Positions 13,080 through 23,269 of a stretch of DNA of 64,000 nucleotides are shown here, piece by piece; within the stretch, counting starts at the first letter, position 1, and each line of letters opens with the position of its first letter. Below the pieces are notes generated by a model, which searched no databases, was not told the DNA's origin, and saw only the letters and a program-made list of their open reading frames with translations. The stretch is taken from positions 1,252,667-1,316,666 of the forward strand of contig RDEW01000004.1 of assembly GCA_011109175.1 (NCBI GenBank), given 5' to 3'. The stretch is from Dicyema japonicum (Eukaryota > Dicyemida > Rhombozoa > Dicyemidae). The translations under genes were made by a program, and so were the position numbers.

Positions 13080-13775
13080 CTTGTTTGCCTTCGGGGGCTT
13101 CTCCTAGAGTGGAGCTTGGCTAAACGCCATCCCAAATGGAGCTCTGGGCACCTTTCTGGATAATGAATGCGTAGAAGTGGTATCTCTCTGCGGCCGGGAC
13201 TGAAAGTATGTGTACCTCACCCGTGCCGATGTGGTATCCTGATAGACTGTTATAGCCTGCACCCTCTCGCCTGCAAGAGGAGCTCTGGCAGATCTCCAAT
13301 GCACAAGGCTCTGAATGAGATTATCAAGCGGACTATTGATGCTATTGATGCTGCTTATTCATTCTTAAACCGGTCGGGTTATGCAAAAGTGACGGGAAAC
13401 GACCGGACGGGATGACCATATTTTTTTGAGGCCGGGAAACCACTTGTTTGGGACGTAACATGTACAGACACGTTCGCCCCGAACAATCTTCACGAGTACG
13501 CTTCAAGGGCCTGCTCTGCAGCTGTCAAAGTGGAGATGGCTAAACTCGAAAAAAACTGCGACCTACACAAATAATGTCAAATTTGTTCTCCTTGCTATGG
13601 AGACTTCCGGATCCTACTCCCTTTTTACACTCGAGTTTTTCGGACGTCTTGGAAATCGGATCACCTCATGCACTGGAGATCTCCGTTAACGCCGCTGGCT
13701 ATTTGAGCGAATTTCGCTCGCAATTTTGAGAGGGAACAGCCACGCGGTGAGGGCGGCAACTAACTAACTTATGTT
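13080..13775 (+). mobile_element. LINE III, 5'-truncated 3' end (C-terminal part of the RT ORF)
   Basis: Reading across frameshifts, the plus strand encodes the hallmarks of this element's C-terminal region: AWLNAIPNGALGTFLDNE, then a Cys cluster CVPHPCRCGI, LHPLACKRSSGR, the NDRTG (RPDG-like) stretch, GKPLVWDVTCTDTFAPNN, LAMETSGSYS, and finally RRWLFERISLAILRGNSHAV near 13690-13765 with a terminal stop. I recall this order (Cys cluster, RPDG, WD.TC.DT, ET.G, QRIS.A..RGN) from reverse-transcriptase ORFs of invertebrate non-LTR elements. Several stops and frame breaks show it is dead. The palindrome gagcgaatttcgctc is simply the codons for ERISL. Confidence 0.8.
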
Positions 13776-14224
13776 TTGACCAAAATAAATAAAAAACTTT
13801 TAGAAATTGAAAAAATTGCAAAGTATTCTATCACTTATTTACTGAATTTACAGCTACATAATGGTTTAGAATAATGCTAACTCAGTTTGTTATGGCAAAA
13901 CAATCAAATCTAGTAATTTTTGGAGGTGATGGGAGAGGCCAGATGGAATTTCATCATTTCCATACTCCCACGGTAAATCAATCGTTTGGGACGCCACATG
14001 TGTGTACACTTTTTCTGGGGTCTTAACACCAACACATTTTACAATTTTCAACGACATATTTATGCGAAACAGGTTTTTCTACGTTGCATAATATGAAATA
14101 CAACAAACTGGAAAATTTGAAAAATATTGATGCAGAAATGCAGGTGGCATTGTTAACCATTTATTTTTATTTTATTTACCAACCCAAGACCACGATAAAA
14201 CCAAACTAATTATCACGTGATCCC

Positions 14225-14790
14225 GATGCATTCTAACAGCGACCTAATCTTTGGCCGGTGTACTTCCCTCGTGCCCACATATGAATGTACAGGACGGCTA
14301 ACTGAATTTTCGTGGCCACCTTCCCGTGTTCTGGAGTCTAGTCTCATAAAGGCCTCCAGAGGCGTAGGCCCGGTTCGGTGATTTTCACAAATCCAACGCT
14401 CCGTTACTCTGTAAGCTCACTTCTGCATTTCCTCATATTTGTCCAATATATGGACTGTCCCACGAGGCGCATGCATATGAGAAACATGGCTCGATATACT
14501 GTTTGTATATGTTTATCAGGACCGAGTGAGTACCACTCATCCATATATTAGATAAACTTTTCAATACGTTCAGTTTCTTCTCGCATTTCAATAGAATGTT
14601 TTCTACGTGAGGTGTCAAACAGATATGCATATCAAAATGACTGTCTTCCTTCCCAATTTTTTGTCAGAGGTAAAAAGTCACGTAAACGACTTCTCTGCTT
14701 TCATTATGAGTCGGTTTTCCATTTTCCAACCATTAAGCTTGTCCAGGTTAATTTGTATTCTTTCTGTGGCTTTCTGGATGTTCTACCAGA
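14225..14790 (-). mobile_element. LINE I (jockey-like) 3' fragment
   Basis: The minus strand encodes ENILLKCEKKLNVLKSLSN and YIEPCFSYACASW, which match the thumb region after the RT of the longer copy at 23270-26125 (KCEKKINLLKCLTG, YIEPCISYACTSWG). It ends near 14225 with the family's terminal pattern SLLECIGIT-stop. It is 5'-truncated and has frameshifts. Confidence 0.75.
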
Positions 14791-16504
14791 TAATAATTAA
14801 GTGTATTTCATTTTTTGAACTATCTATTTGTAATTATTTTACAAAGTTAATGTTCATAATTTAGTTAGAAATATTTCCTTTTTAGCAAAGACTTTCTTCG
14901 ATCAATTTAGTGTTTGGAGTTCTCCAACACACTCTAGGTCATCCACAGATTTCGGTTCTGAACAATCAAGATTACTTGTTCCGTCGTCCTGAGAGTCTTT
15001 GTTATCCATCCTCGTATAGATATTATTTATTTCCTTCTTTAACTCCTAAGTTCTTTCGACAAAACCCGTCTTATTTTTGTATGAAACAATCATCGACTCA
15101 AAAGTAATACCAATGATTTAATATACGTGTAGGTTCTTTCACTTATGTTTAGAAATATGGAATGTTCCCACGAATGTTAGGTTACCAATCCATCCCAAGT
15201 CAGTGCTATCGGGACAATTCTCACTTTCGTATGTTGTATTGATTCCAGTTCTTTCGATAAAAGATCATACTTTCTCTATTTTTCGAATTCTACTTGTTGG
15301 AGATTTTGGGTTGATGTTATACCCACTTTAACCAACAGTATTTGATTTTTCTTTTTGTCGTAGATAAATAACTCAGACTTGTGTTCAATGTTTATATCGG
15401 TTTTGAGAAAAGTATCAACTCTTATCTCTACCGAATCATTCATCACAATTGTTTGCACTGAGTGGGTTTTTAATCTTTGTTTTTGAGACCGTTTTTTGCA
15501 AAATGGAAGTGAAGGCACCGTACGACTTCATTATGTCTTCTGACGTAATCTCCGTGCAACATTGTGCCACATCTCGTAGCACAATGATCGACGGTTTTCC
15601 TTTATTTTTTACACAAGGTGAAAATCTTGGTCAGTTCTCCAAAGAAGAGATTTATGTCCTGGACTAAACAGAACAAGTCTTCTGATTTTGGAGAATTGTT
15701 CCCTTTTGCTAGTCACATAGATGAAAACTCAGTGTTTACAAATTCTTTGATAGGTTTTTATACACTTGCGAATGAAGACTTTTCTTACTTATTTATTTAT
15801 TTAAGTTTTCTCTTTTTAGATCAATCAAAAATTTACTATCCAGGATAAATGTATTGTCAACAGAGTACTTTTACCGCAAAAACTCTTCAATGGTAGCCAT
15901 ATTTGTTTAACTTAAGGTTTCGGCCTGAAGAATAGCGGAACTTCTGCAAAAAAGTACTTTTTCGGCCTGAATTTCTTTCAAGTTGTTCGAAAACCAAATA
16001 ACATTCTCTCACTAAGAAAAAAGATCGAGCACAATACTTTCCCTAGTATGTTACAAAGTAGGTACAGTCTCTCTTGCAAGCTGGTTTAAGATGTATATGA
16101 TGTTCAGGAAAATATGGATAGAAGTATCAATCATCTCCAATTCATTCGGTTCCAAATCAATTAAGCCGATGTAGTATAAAGATAATGCATGTTCGTTGAA
16201 TGGTTTAAAAAGGTTGACCGAGTTCAATTTAGTATTTAATAATTTTTCTATTTTTAGAATATTTTAGAAAATATTGTTTTAAGCATGTCTGCCTTGTCAA
16301 TTTGCCTAGATGGGCCTTCCAATACAACCAAAAACTTATATCCATCAATTACTTTAGCTTCATTTGATAACAAAGAATTAGTAGCCGATTTATCCAAGTT
16401 CTTTTCGAGACCAACAGATTTGAACTATAAATTGACTTGTCTTAACAATAACTTCTTCATCGTTCGAAATAAGTTTTAGATCGTTTATGAACAAAAGATG
16501 ATTA

Positions 16505-18159
16505 CAGTCCGACCCCGTTTTGGGCACTATCGCTTTTTGGGGCATTTTTCATTTGGAGTCTATTTTCCAGCATCATTAAAAAAATTGGCTTTATTGTTGC
16601 ATCAAAAATTGGATTTAATACTTTCAAGGGATCTAATGGCTGGTTACACCGATTTAAGGTTAGACATGAACTAAAATTTAAAACAATTTGCGGCGAAAAA
16701 GATTCCTGCGGTTAATCCCACATAAATGCCTATTTTAATAAATTTAATAAGAAAATCGTTAAATATGGAAATGTGTTCAATTGTGATGCAACATCACTTT
16801 ATATAAAAATGACACCAAAAAAGTCATATGTTGAGTGATGATCAATCATCTGGATACAAACAATCCAAAGAAAGAATTACAGCACTTTTATGTTGCAATT
16901 ATGAGGGTGAAAAACTGGAACCATTGATTGTTGGGAAATATAATAAACCTCACTTTCAAAAATTTCGATGTTAAAGATTTTTGTGTTTTAATTTCAGCTT
17001 CCAAAAGTGCATGACTGGGAACATTTTTAAAAGCTGGTTATGCAAGCTAAATTAAAAATTGGTTACTCAACAAAACATTATTATTACTTGATAATGCAGG
17101 ATGTCATAAAACTATTGAATGCTCCAATATCGAATTCTTTTTTTTGCCTAAAATTACGACATCCTATACACAGCCATTAATAATAATAATAGCCTTTTCA
17201 CGAGAGCCATAGTATTTATAGCTCCGCATAGGCAGGACACACACTTTATTTAAGTGAAGATCACTTCTTAGAACCAAGGAATGATCATTTCTTTTTTTTC
17301 TTTTTCTTGTGTGAATGTCCTTTCTAGACAATCCAATTCCTCAGTGAGTATCCACTGATGACGGCGTCACTCGTCAAACCCTTTCTGCATCGTAGATGCG
17401 TGAAACCTTCCACCAGGTGAGCAGTAGCGATATTCGAACCCGTAGCCTAAGCCACTTAAGCCCGACACTTAACCACTATACCACCCGGCTATGGGGATCA
17501 TAAAAATATTCAAAAACTATTACTCAAATTTTTTAGTTGAATTTTTATGCCTTCAGGACATCGAAAGTGATCTTAAAGAACGTCTTTCAAAATTAAATCT
17601 TCGTCAGGTTGTAATGCTAGTTTCAAAAAGTTGGAATGAAGTAACAGAAATTTCAATCACAGATTGTTGGAAACAAATTGAAAAAAATCGTGATGTCTTA
17701 ATTATTGACGATCGCCTACTTGATGAAATAATGGCCGAAGCTGTAAATGAAATATTAACCGAGGCTGATGATAAAGAAACTATTGAATGCGACACTTTTA
17801 TGTATAATGGAGATATAGCTGAAAACGAGGACGTGACAAAGAAACAAATTCTGGAAACTTTGAATACTCTGGAACAGAACATTTCCTGCATAACACCAAA
17901 GTCATTAAAAAATTCTACCAATTCCGAATGACAGTAATGAGAAACATCCGAAATGGTTACAAAATTAAAGAAAAAATAACCGATTACTTTGTTAAAGAGC
18001 GACTTGATAGATATTATTATTCATAAAATAAAATCTCTTACCTTTTTTACATTTATATGGTTTAAAATAAAAGATTTTAGAAAATAAAAAACAATAACTC
18101 CTGTTTTCGGGGCACTCCTGCTTTTTTGCCACTTTGTGTTCCAAACCGGGGTTACACTG
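16505..18159 (+). mobile_element. pogo/Tigger-like DNA transposon with intact ends, dead transposase
   Basis: The left terminus CAGTCCGACCCCGTTTTGG and the right terminus (reverse complement CAGTGTAACCCCGGTTTGG) are imperfect inverted repeats. Both are bordered by TA (16503-16504 and 18160-18161), the expected target duplication. Inside, the plus strand encodes decayed DDE transposase: NGWLHRFKVRHELKFKTICG, SKERITALLCCNYEGEKLEP, LIVGKYNKPHFQKF, LLDNAGCH in a broken frame, and SYTQP. After a SINE insertion (17173-17490) the reading resumes as MGIIKIFKNYYSNF and an intact C-terminal stretch to 17931 (QDIESDLKERLSKLNLRQVV). The total is 1,655 bp including the SINE. Stops in the catalytic region make it non-autonomous. 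Confidence 0.88.
17173..17490 (-). mobile_element. tRNA-derived SINE (copy 1) inside the pogo transposase
   Basis: On the minus strand the element begins GCCGGGTGGTATAGTGGTT (17472-17490), a tRNA-like head with a clear A box, followed by a B box reading GGGTTCGAATAT near 17430-17441. A unique body of about 220 bp follows, and it ends in an (ATT)n-type tail at 17179-17190. It separates the transposase residues SYTQP from MGIIKIFK, so it inserted after the pogo element. A second copy at 42167-42440 shares the body. An exact target-site duplication could not be fixed. Confidence 0.8.
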
Positions 18160-18475
18160 TAGTTAAAAACGATTAAATTGACTGATCATTACTGGTAATC
18201 GAAACTTTAGGATATCTGTTATTAATGAATCGACTAAGTGAATCTAACAATAGCACAAATAGCATAGGAGACTAATTATCTCACTGTAAAATTCCTTTGT
18301 AGTTTGATAGTGCGTATATTTTCTTTATTCAAAAAAAGCTTGAGTTTCCAGTTTTGAATAAGTATTTTAATTACATTAACAATCCACATTGGAATACCAG
18401 TTTTCAAAGACATCAAAATGAAAATCATGGTTTACTGAGTCGAAAGCCATTTAACGTCAATCCATGCTGCATAAA

Positions 18476-19145
18476 CCAAATGGAGTCCTCAAGGATCTCC
18501 ACTATCGCCAGCCCTTTTCAACCGCATTACGAAAATTGTCTTCTACTATCATACGCGGACGATATCATTATCGCTGCAAAGGACAAAAGTACCAAACTGC
18601 TACCACGATGGCCCAGAACATGCTTAACAATTTAACTTCTTGGCTCAAGAAACTTCGTCTTGAAGCTTCCCATAAAAAATTCTATACTACCCTATTTACA
18701 GCGTGCAAGAAGCACTATTCTTTGAAACCTAACATTTCTCTCAAAAACACAGTAATTCCCATCAATTACATACCAAATATATTTGGAGTAACACTCGACC
18801 AGGGACTCTCTTTCCAAAGCATGTGGGTAACCGGTGATCTACAATCAGTATGTCCAGCCGACGTTGCTCTATGCAAGTGAGGCTTGGTCTTTGTTTTAAG
18901 AACATCGACCATCAAATATGCAATCGGCCAACATTCTCCCATATATCTACAAAAGATTTTTTCATCCAAAAACAAAAATTTTTCATCAGAGAAACAAAGA
19001 TACCAGAGCTACTCATCTCATATCTCCAGACGAACAGGAGATATGATCCGAAGTCCTGCCCTTTTAGAAGGGCAATTCTGGACGCCCGTCCCCGGCGGAC
19101 CCAGGTCCCAAGTTGTGGTCTGGGATCACTTAGTTAGTTAAGAAC
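18476..19145 (+). mobile_element. LINE I fragment with YADD reverse-transcriptase motif
   Basis: The plus strand encodes ENCLLLSYADDIIIAAKDKS (near 18535-18590), the RT catalytic block, as in the longer copy at 23270-26125. The fragment ends at GGGATCACTTAGTTAG near 19120-19140, matching other LINE I 3' ends. Frameshifts are present. It abuts LINE II (minus) head to head at about 18475. Confidence 0.75.
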
Positions 19146-21012
19146 TTTCTTTATTCTATTAACCCGGTGATTCTGGGACAATAATAATTATTGTTGTTGT
19201 TTTATATTAATAAAAATTTCCCCATTAAATAACCAATTTTTGTCCTCACTTTTACAAAAATTTAATTTTTTATTTTTTAATGTATGACGTGGATTATTTT
19301 TTTACGATTAGTGTGCCGCGGAAATTATTTTCTGAAAACCTCTGCTCTTGACTATCCACCCAGAGTTGATTCCAAAAATTTTCGAGATGATTTTTAAAAC
19401 TGTGAATTTATTCAGGGCAGCTGTCACCAAAATTTTCACTGAGAATTCTCAGTGAAATTTGAATCCAAGAACGTTTGAGTAATATTGACAGGAATAATCA
19501 TGGTGTTTAGAAGATGCTTTATTTGATGTTGTGGTATTTTTACACGTAGTGAATAGGCATGCAAAGGACATTATTGGCAAACAACGAGGTCAGAATGTCC
19601 AGCATTTCCTGTATAACTTCGGTTTAATCCTTTTCAGATAAGCTCGATCGTCCATGAAAAGTTTTAGATATAGAAACATATTTCATCAGAGAATTTGGTA
19701 GAACGTAGATTTAATTATCTGGCTCAGCGGTAGATCTCTCAAGAGACTTGATAGTGTTCCAGGCTGTTTTCACGGAGGGGTTTCTGACTTTGGATAGCCT
19801 CGGCCAATATTTTACTCCTAATATTGACGTATTCCCCAATCTCCCTGTTAAAGGTACACATTCTAGTGATTTCAACATTATAAAACTTCTTCAAACTATT
19901 CCATTCTTTAGTCAATTATGTTGTATAACAAAGTGTCTTTACGAGGAAGGATTTCTAACTATCGGAATACACATGTCTTTGCATCGTAAATAATATTGTT
20001 GGACTATTTGGTCATTCGATCAGCAAAGTTATTACTAGGGTACTTCTCCGGTGAACACTAGAGACTTGTGGAAGCACTAGTTACTGTATGCCTGCGGACT
20101 GCAGGCCTCCTACAAAATAGCGAGGCCGGGGTTGATGACTAACTTAGTACTTCTAAGAGTCTAACATACTTATTAGCTAAAACTTCGAATTTGCGATGTC
20201 AAAATCGATTATGGCTGGAAGATGTCTTTTTGAAATTTTTCGTGTCTACAAGATGATCGGAACTCAACATATTGTATTCGACAGACCAACTGATTAACGG
20301 AGCCAGAAATATCCATTAAGAGGTCAGAGGATGATGGTATTTCATTATGTCGAGTAGTTCTTGTATAGAAGATCTGGTTGTTTGAGGTGCAAAGATTGTC
20401 CAGGCCCTCAGTTAGTATTTTCCTCTCCCATCATGAGCTTGTCCCGGGAACTAAAGAGTATGTTTTACATTCAAGTCTCTGCAAGTTATCGGATTTTTGA
20501 TTGTAGTAAGGGACGAAATTCAAAGGCGTCCAGCATTAGCTTGTAAGCAGTAGGTACAAGTTAATTAACGTTGGAGATTCATGGAGGTTCGAGACTGCTA
20601 TTATCTGAGAGACATTTATAGACATAGTCGGTGATACCTTCGTAACTTCCATTTCATATAATAGAGAATAAGTCTCTTCCAAGTTTTGCATGTCTGTCAC
20701 ATGGGATCATCAGGTAACTAGGAACTTTGATGTTCCATTTTCTATCCAAAGTTCGACTTCTTGCAATACCAACATATAAATGTGGCGTCTTTCTGTGAGG
20801 TTCCTCATTTCAATGGTCTTCTTGTCTCAGTTACTATGAAATTGTACGACTGTTAATAGGTCCAGATATGCTTCAATGTTCCCTCCGATCTGTCTCGTTT
20901 AAAAGATAAGAAAATTACGATTCTCTTTTTTCAAATGTCACCACAAAATTTCCACTACAGAATAATCCCCTTACACGAAAATCAACAAAATAGCATAAAC
21001 CAATAAACTCAA
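19146..21012. other. Intergenic stretch without identifiable gene
   Basis: No conserved protein was recognised on either strand. A copy of repeat family F (GGCCTCCTACAAAATAGCGAGG near 20103) lies in it. Sequence near 19740-19860 is open on the minus strand (KVRNPSVKTAWNTI) and may be LINE debris, but could not be assigned. Confidence 0.45.
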
Positions 21013-22890
21013 TTAAGTTTTATTAAAAGGGTGGTCAACAAGGACCGATCTATTAGTAATAACATAAATAAAGGAGATGAGCAACAAAAATCCATATGAA
21101 AACAAATATTTGTAAAATCCAGAAAAGCCTAGTAAGGTTTTTGACATAAATAAAAGGATAGGAACAAAGATTAGAACCCCCATAATCTATGTAAGCCAAT
21201 AATCGAATACCAATTTCAGTTTAGCCAGAGTGGTCTTCCTCCTCTTACAGTAATTACGAAGGTGTTCCCCCTGGCTTAGTTTTCCAGTAAAGTAGTCAAT
21301 AGAGTCCTAAACTGAATCAGCCCACAACCTGTCGTCCACCGTCCAGGAAATTGTTGAGAATATACCGTCGGATAGAATTTGTCAGGTCATTCAATCTCCC
21401 TCTCAGAGTCCGTTTCCCTAGTCTACAGTTACCCACGTGCTGGACCTCGTGAAATCAGTCTTCAATGCCTTGGTCCCTGAGTACTGTTCACTAAGCATAT
21501 CCGCGTGATCGGCCCATATATTTGAGAGTACAGCCATGTCAGATCTCGTGAGATCGATGGAAGAATCATCTAATATTCTAAGCTGGGCGCGGAGAACTCG
21601 AACCCCGAGAAGGTTCTGAACCACGTTTGTGCGATCCAAGCAGTCAATGCAGTTAGTCCGAATCACTTCAGTCTGGTCTTTCAACACAACCCCTTCTTTA
21701 ATTTGGACAAAACTGGGTTACTCCTCAAACAACCTGGGTTCATCCAAACTCTCCACAAATGAAGCCACACTCTGCCAGTTCAGATTTCGACATTGACAGT
21801 GAAAATCAAAAGACATAAATCTAAAATAACCAAATGGCTCACTTCAGAGTCCCCGGAGTATAAGTCTGGGCAAGAGAAGAGACCACTTGTTCATGGATTC
21901 TGGCTAGCTTGCTTTCGGCTCCTCGCCTGTCGAGCAGGTCGACAAAGATAACAGAATTGAAGTCGTTCAAGATGGTTCTAATGTGAAGATCACAAACAGA
22001 GGACTAAAATAAAGACAGGTTTTACATTTTCCGGGGAATCTCGAACCCGGAATTCAGGTTTGTACGATAGGTCGGGGATTTGAGACCACAAAAGGGGGAT
22101 TGACCCCCGAATTTGAATAAACGAGAAAATTTGGTCATCTGAGGAAACAATTTGTTCCGTTTCCACAAAATTTGCTACGTTTCCGTGATAATCAGAGCCT
22201 CTTGCGTTAAATCGGGTACCCGCCACGCGGACTCCTCGTCGAGAGATGAGAACATAGTTGAGCGGGAGAACCGAAGCATGGAGATTTCGAGATCCCACGA
22301 ATCCCTGGATTATAGGAATGCAAAAAATAGTCAATTCTTGAAGGAAAAATTGAGAAAGCAGATTATGATTCCACATGAATTCGAGATTTTGTTGAGATTT
22401 TATGGAATTGTTGAATTTTTGGTATTTTAAAGGTCGAGTGAGGTTGTAGGAGTATGAAAAGTAGAGTCCCTCAGTAGAAAGGACATTGGAAATCATATAA
22501 GACGAGTTCTTAGCCTAATTGACCCCATGAAACCTCTTTATAGCGGAGATTGTCGTTAAGAGTGATCAACTGGAAGGAGGAAACCTTCCAAATATCTGAA
22601 GAGGCTATCTCTGCGACTTTTTCCTTTCCATTTACGACAGCGAGGATTCCATCAGCCAAACCGACGATGGCAGAAATGTTTTGGTATGAATTTGGGATCT
22701 CGTTTGGGGAAGAAAGAGCATCTGAAATATGATTGAGATTATACCGATTGCTGTGACCTTGCATGAATTTCTGTTAATCAGGACCTTAAATTGGTGGAAG
22801 TCGTGGGAAATTGTTACCCAATTAGGAAATATGGTTCTTAATGAAAAACAAGAATTACAGTTCAAATTCTCCACCTGTAGCAGTCACCAT
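21013..22890 (-). CDS. SACM1L: Sac1-type phosphoinositide phosphatase
   Basis: Sac1 is an ER/Golgi-anchored phosphatase that removes phosphate from PI4P and related lipids. The minus strand reads from ATG at 22890 (MVTATGGEFEL) through IVGLADGILAVVNGKEKVAE, STEGLYFSYSYNLTR, ISRRGVRVAGTRFNARGSD, ANFVETEQIV and SFIQIRGSIPLLWSQIP. The catalytic CX5R(T/S) motif is complete: RTNCIDCLDRTN near 21625-21660, then WADHADMLSEQYSGTKALKT. A 23-bp intron follows DFTR, after which the frame continues LGKRTLRGRLNDLTNSIRRY. The last exon has two hydrophobic segments (GVLIFVPILLFMSKTLLGF and YLFSYGFLLLISFIYVI), the expected tail anchor, with the stop at 21013. About 555 residues versus 587 in human. Introns found are 22-24 bp. 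Confidence 0.93.
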
Positions 22891-22985
22891 ATTAGGTTAA
22901 GGGATTTAAATATCAATATTTAATTTTATCTTAAAAATTGAGTTAATTATTTTCAACACTTTTATTTATTGTGATAAATATAACA

Positions 22986-23042
22986 CCAGATTTCGACATT
23001 GACAATGAAAATCAAAAGACAGAAATCTAAAATAACCAAATG
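22986..23042 (-). repeat. Duplicated Sac1 exon fragment upstream of the gene
   Basis: About 55 bp starting AGATTTCGACATTGACAATG is nearly identical to 21784-21838 inside the Sac1 gene (AGATTTCGACATTGACAGTG), with a couple of mismatches. It encodes the minus-strand piece FDFHCQCRN. It lies about 100 bp upstream of the Sac1 start codon and is not joined to an open frame. Confidence 0.8.
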
Positions 23043-23054
23043 AGATTCAATTAA

Positions 23055-23170
23055 CCTTAGCGTGGCGTCATGTGGCTCACCGGATGCAACAACTCTGGAG
23101 GCGCTCAAAATGCTCCTAAAGCATTTCCAAAAAGAGCCATTAGCTTTTTTCCACCGGGGGTACATGTCGC
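23055..23170 (+). repeat. Dispersed repeat family C, copy 1
   Basis: The pattern GTGGCGTCATGTGGCTCACC ... GGCGCTCAAAATG ... CCAAAAAGAGCCATT recurs at 55165-55290 and, weaker, at 40540-40610. The reverse complement can be read as KANGSFW...GEPHDAT, so it may be the tail of a retroelement ORF. Confidence 0.5.
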
Positions 23171-23269
23171 CCCGGTCGACGGATTACTGGTCTGGCTATA
23201 GCTTCTCGGATTCACAACCTACACAAGTCAAAGGACCGGATATCCATTATACAACTGAATGTGAACGGA

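Larger units (their letters stand above)
15040..18475 (-). mobile_element. LINE II copy 2, split by a pogo element
   Basis: The minus strand from 15040 to 16504 and from 18160 to 18475 aligns with LINE II copy 1 (29880-31615). C-terminal part: DTFLKTDINIEHKSELFIYD, ILLVKVGITS and VRIVPIALTWDGLVT. Middle: KLNSVNLFKPFNEHALSLYY and IGLIDLEPNELEMID. N-terminal end near 18475: AWIDVK followed by a decayed FDSV motif. The two halves are separated by the complete pogo element at 16505-18159, so the LINE is older than that insertion. It is riddled with stops. Confidence 0.8.

Noticed and set aside
13690-13765. Possible structured RNA or MITE, because of the gagcgaatttcgctc hairpin with flanking complementary arms
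   Set aside because: The same sequence in other copies reads as codons for the LINE III C-terminus (ERISL...RGNS), which explains the recurrence.
17418-17490. A functional tRNA gene on the minus strand
   Set aside because: A and B boxes are present, but acceptor and anticodon stems do not pair well by eye, and the head continues into a repeat body shared with 42167-42440; it is a SINE head.
21418-21440. Frameshift or premature stop in Sac1 after DFTR
   Set aside because: A 23-bp GT-AG intron ending at GTAG just before CTAGGG restores the frame to LGKRTLRG, so the gene is intact.
22152-22430. Plus-strand 92-codon frame
   Set aside because: Antisense shadow of the Sac1 exons.
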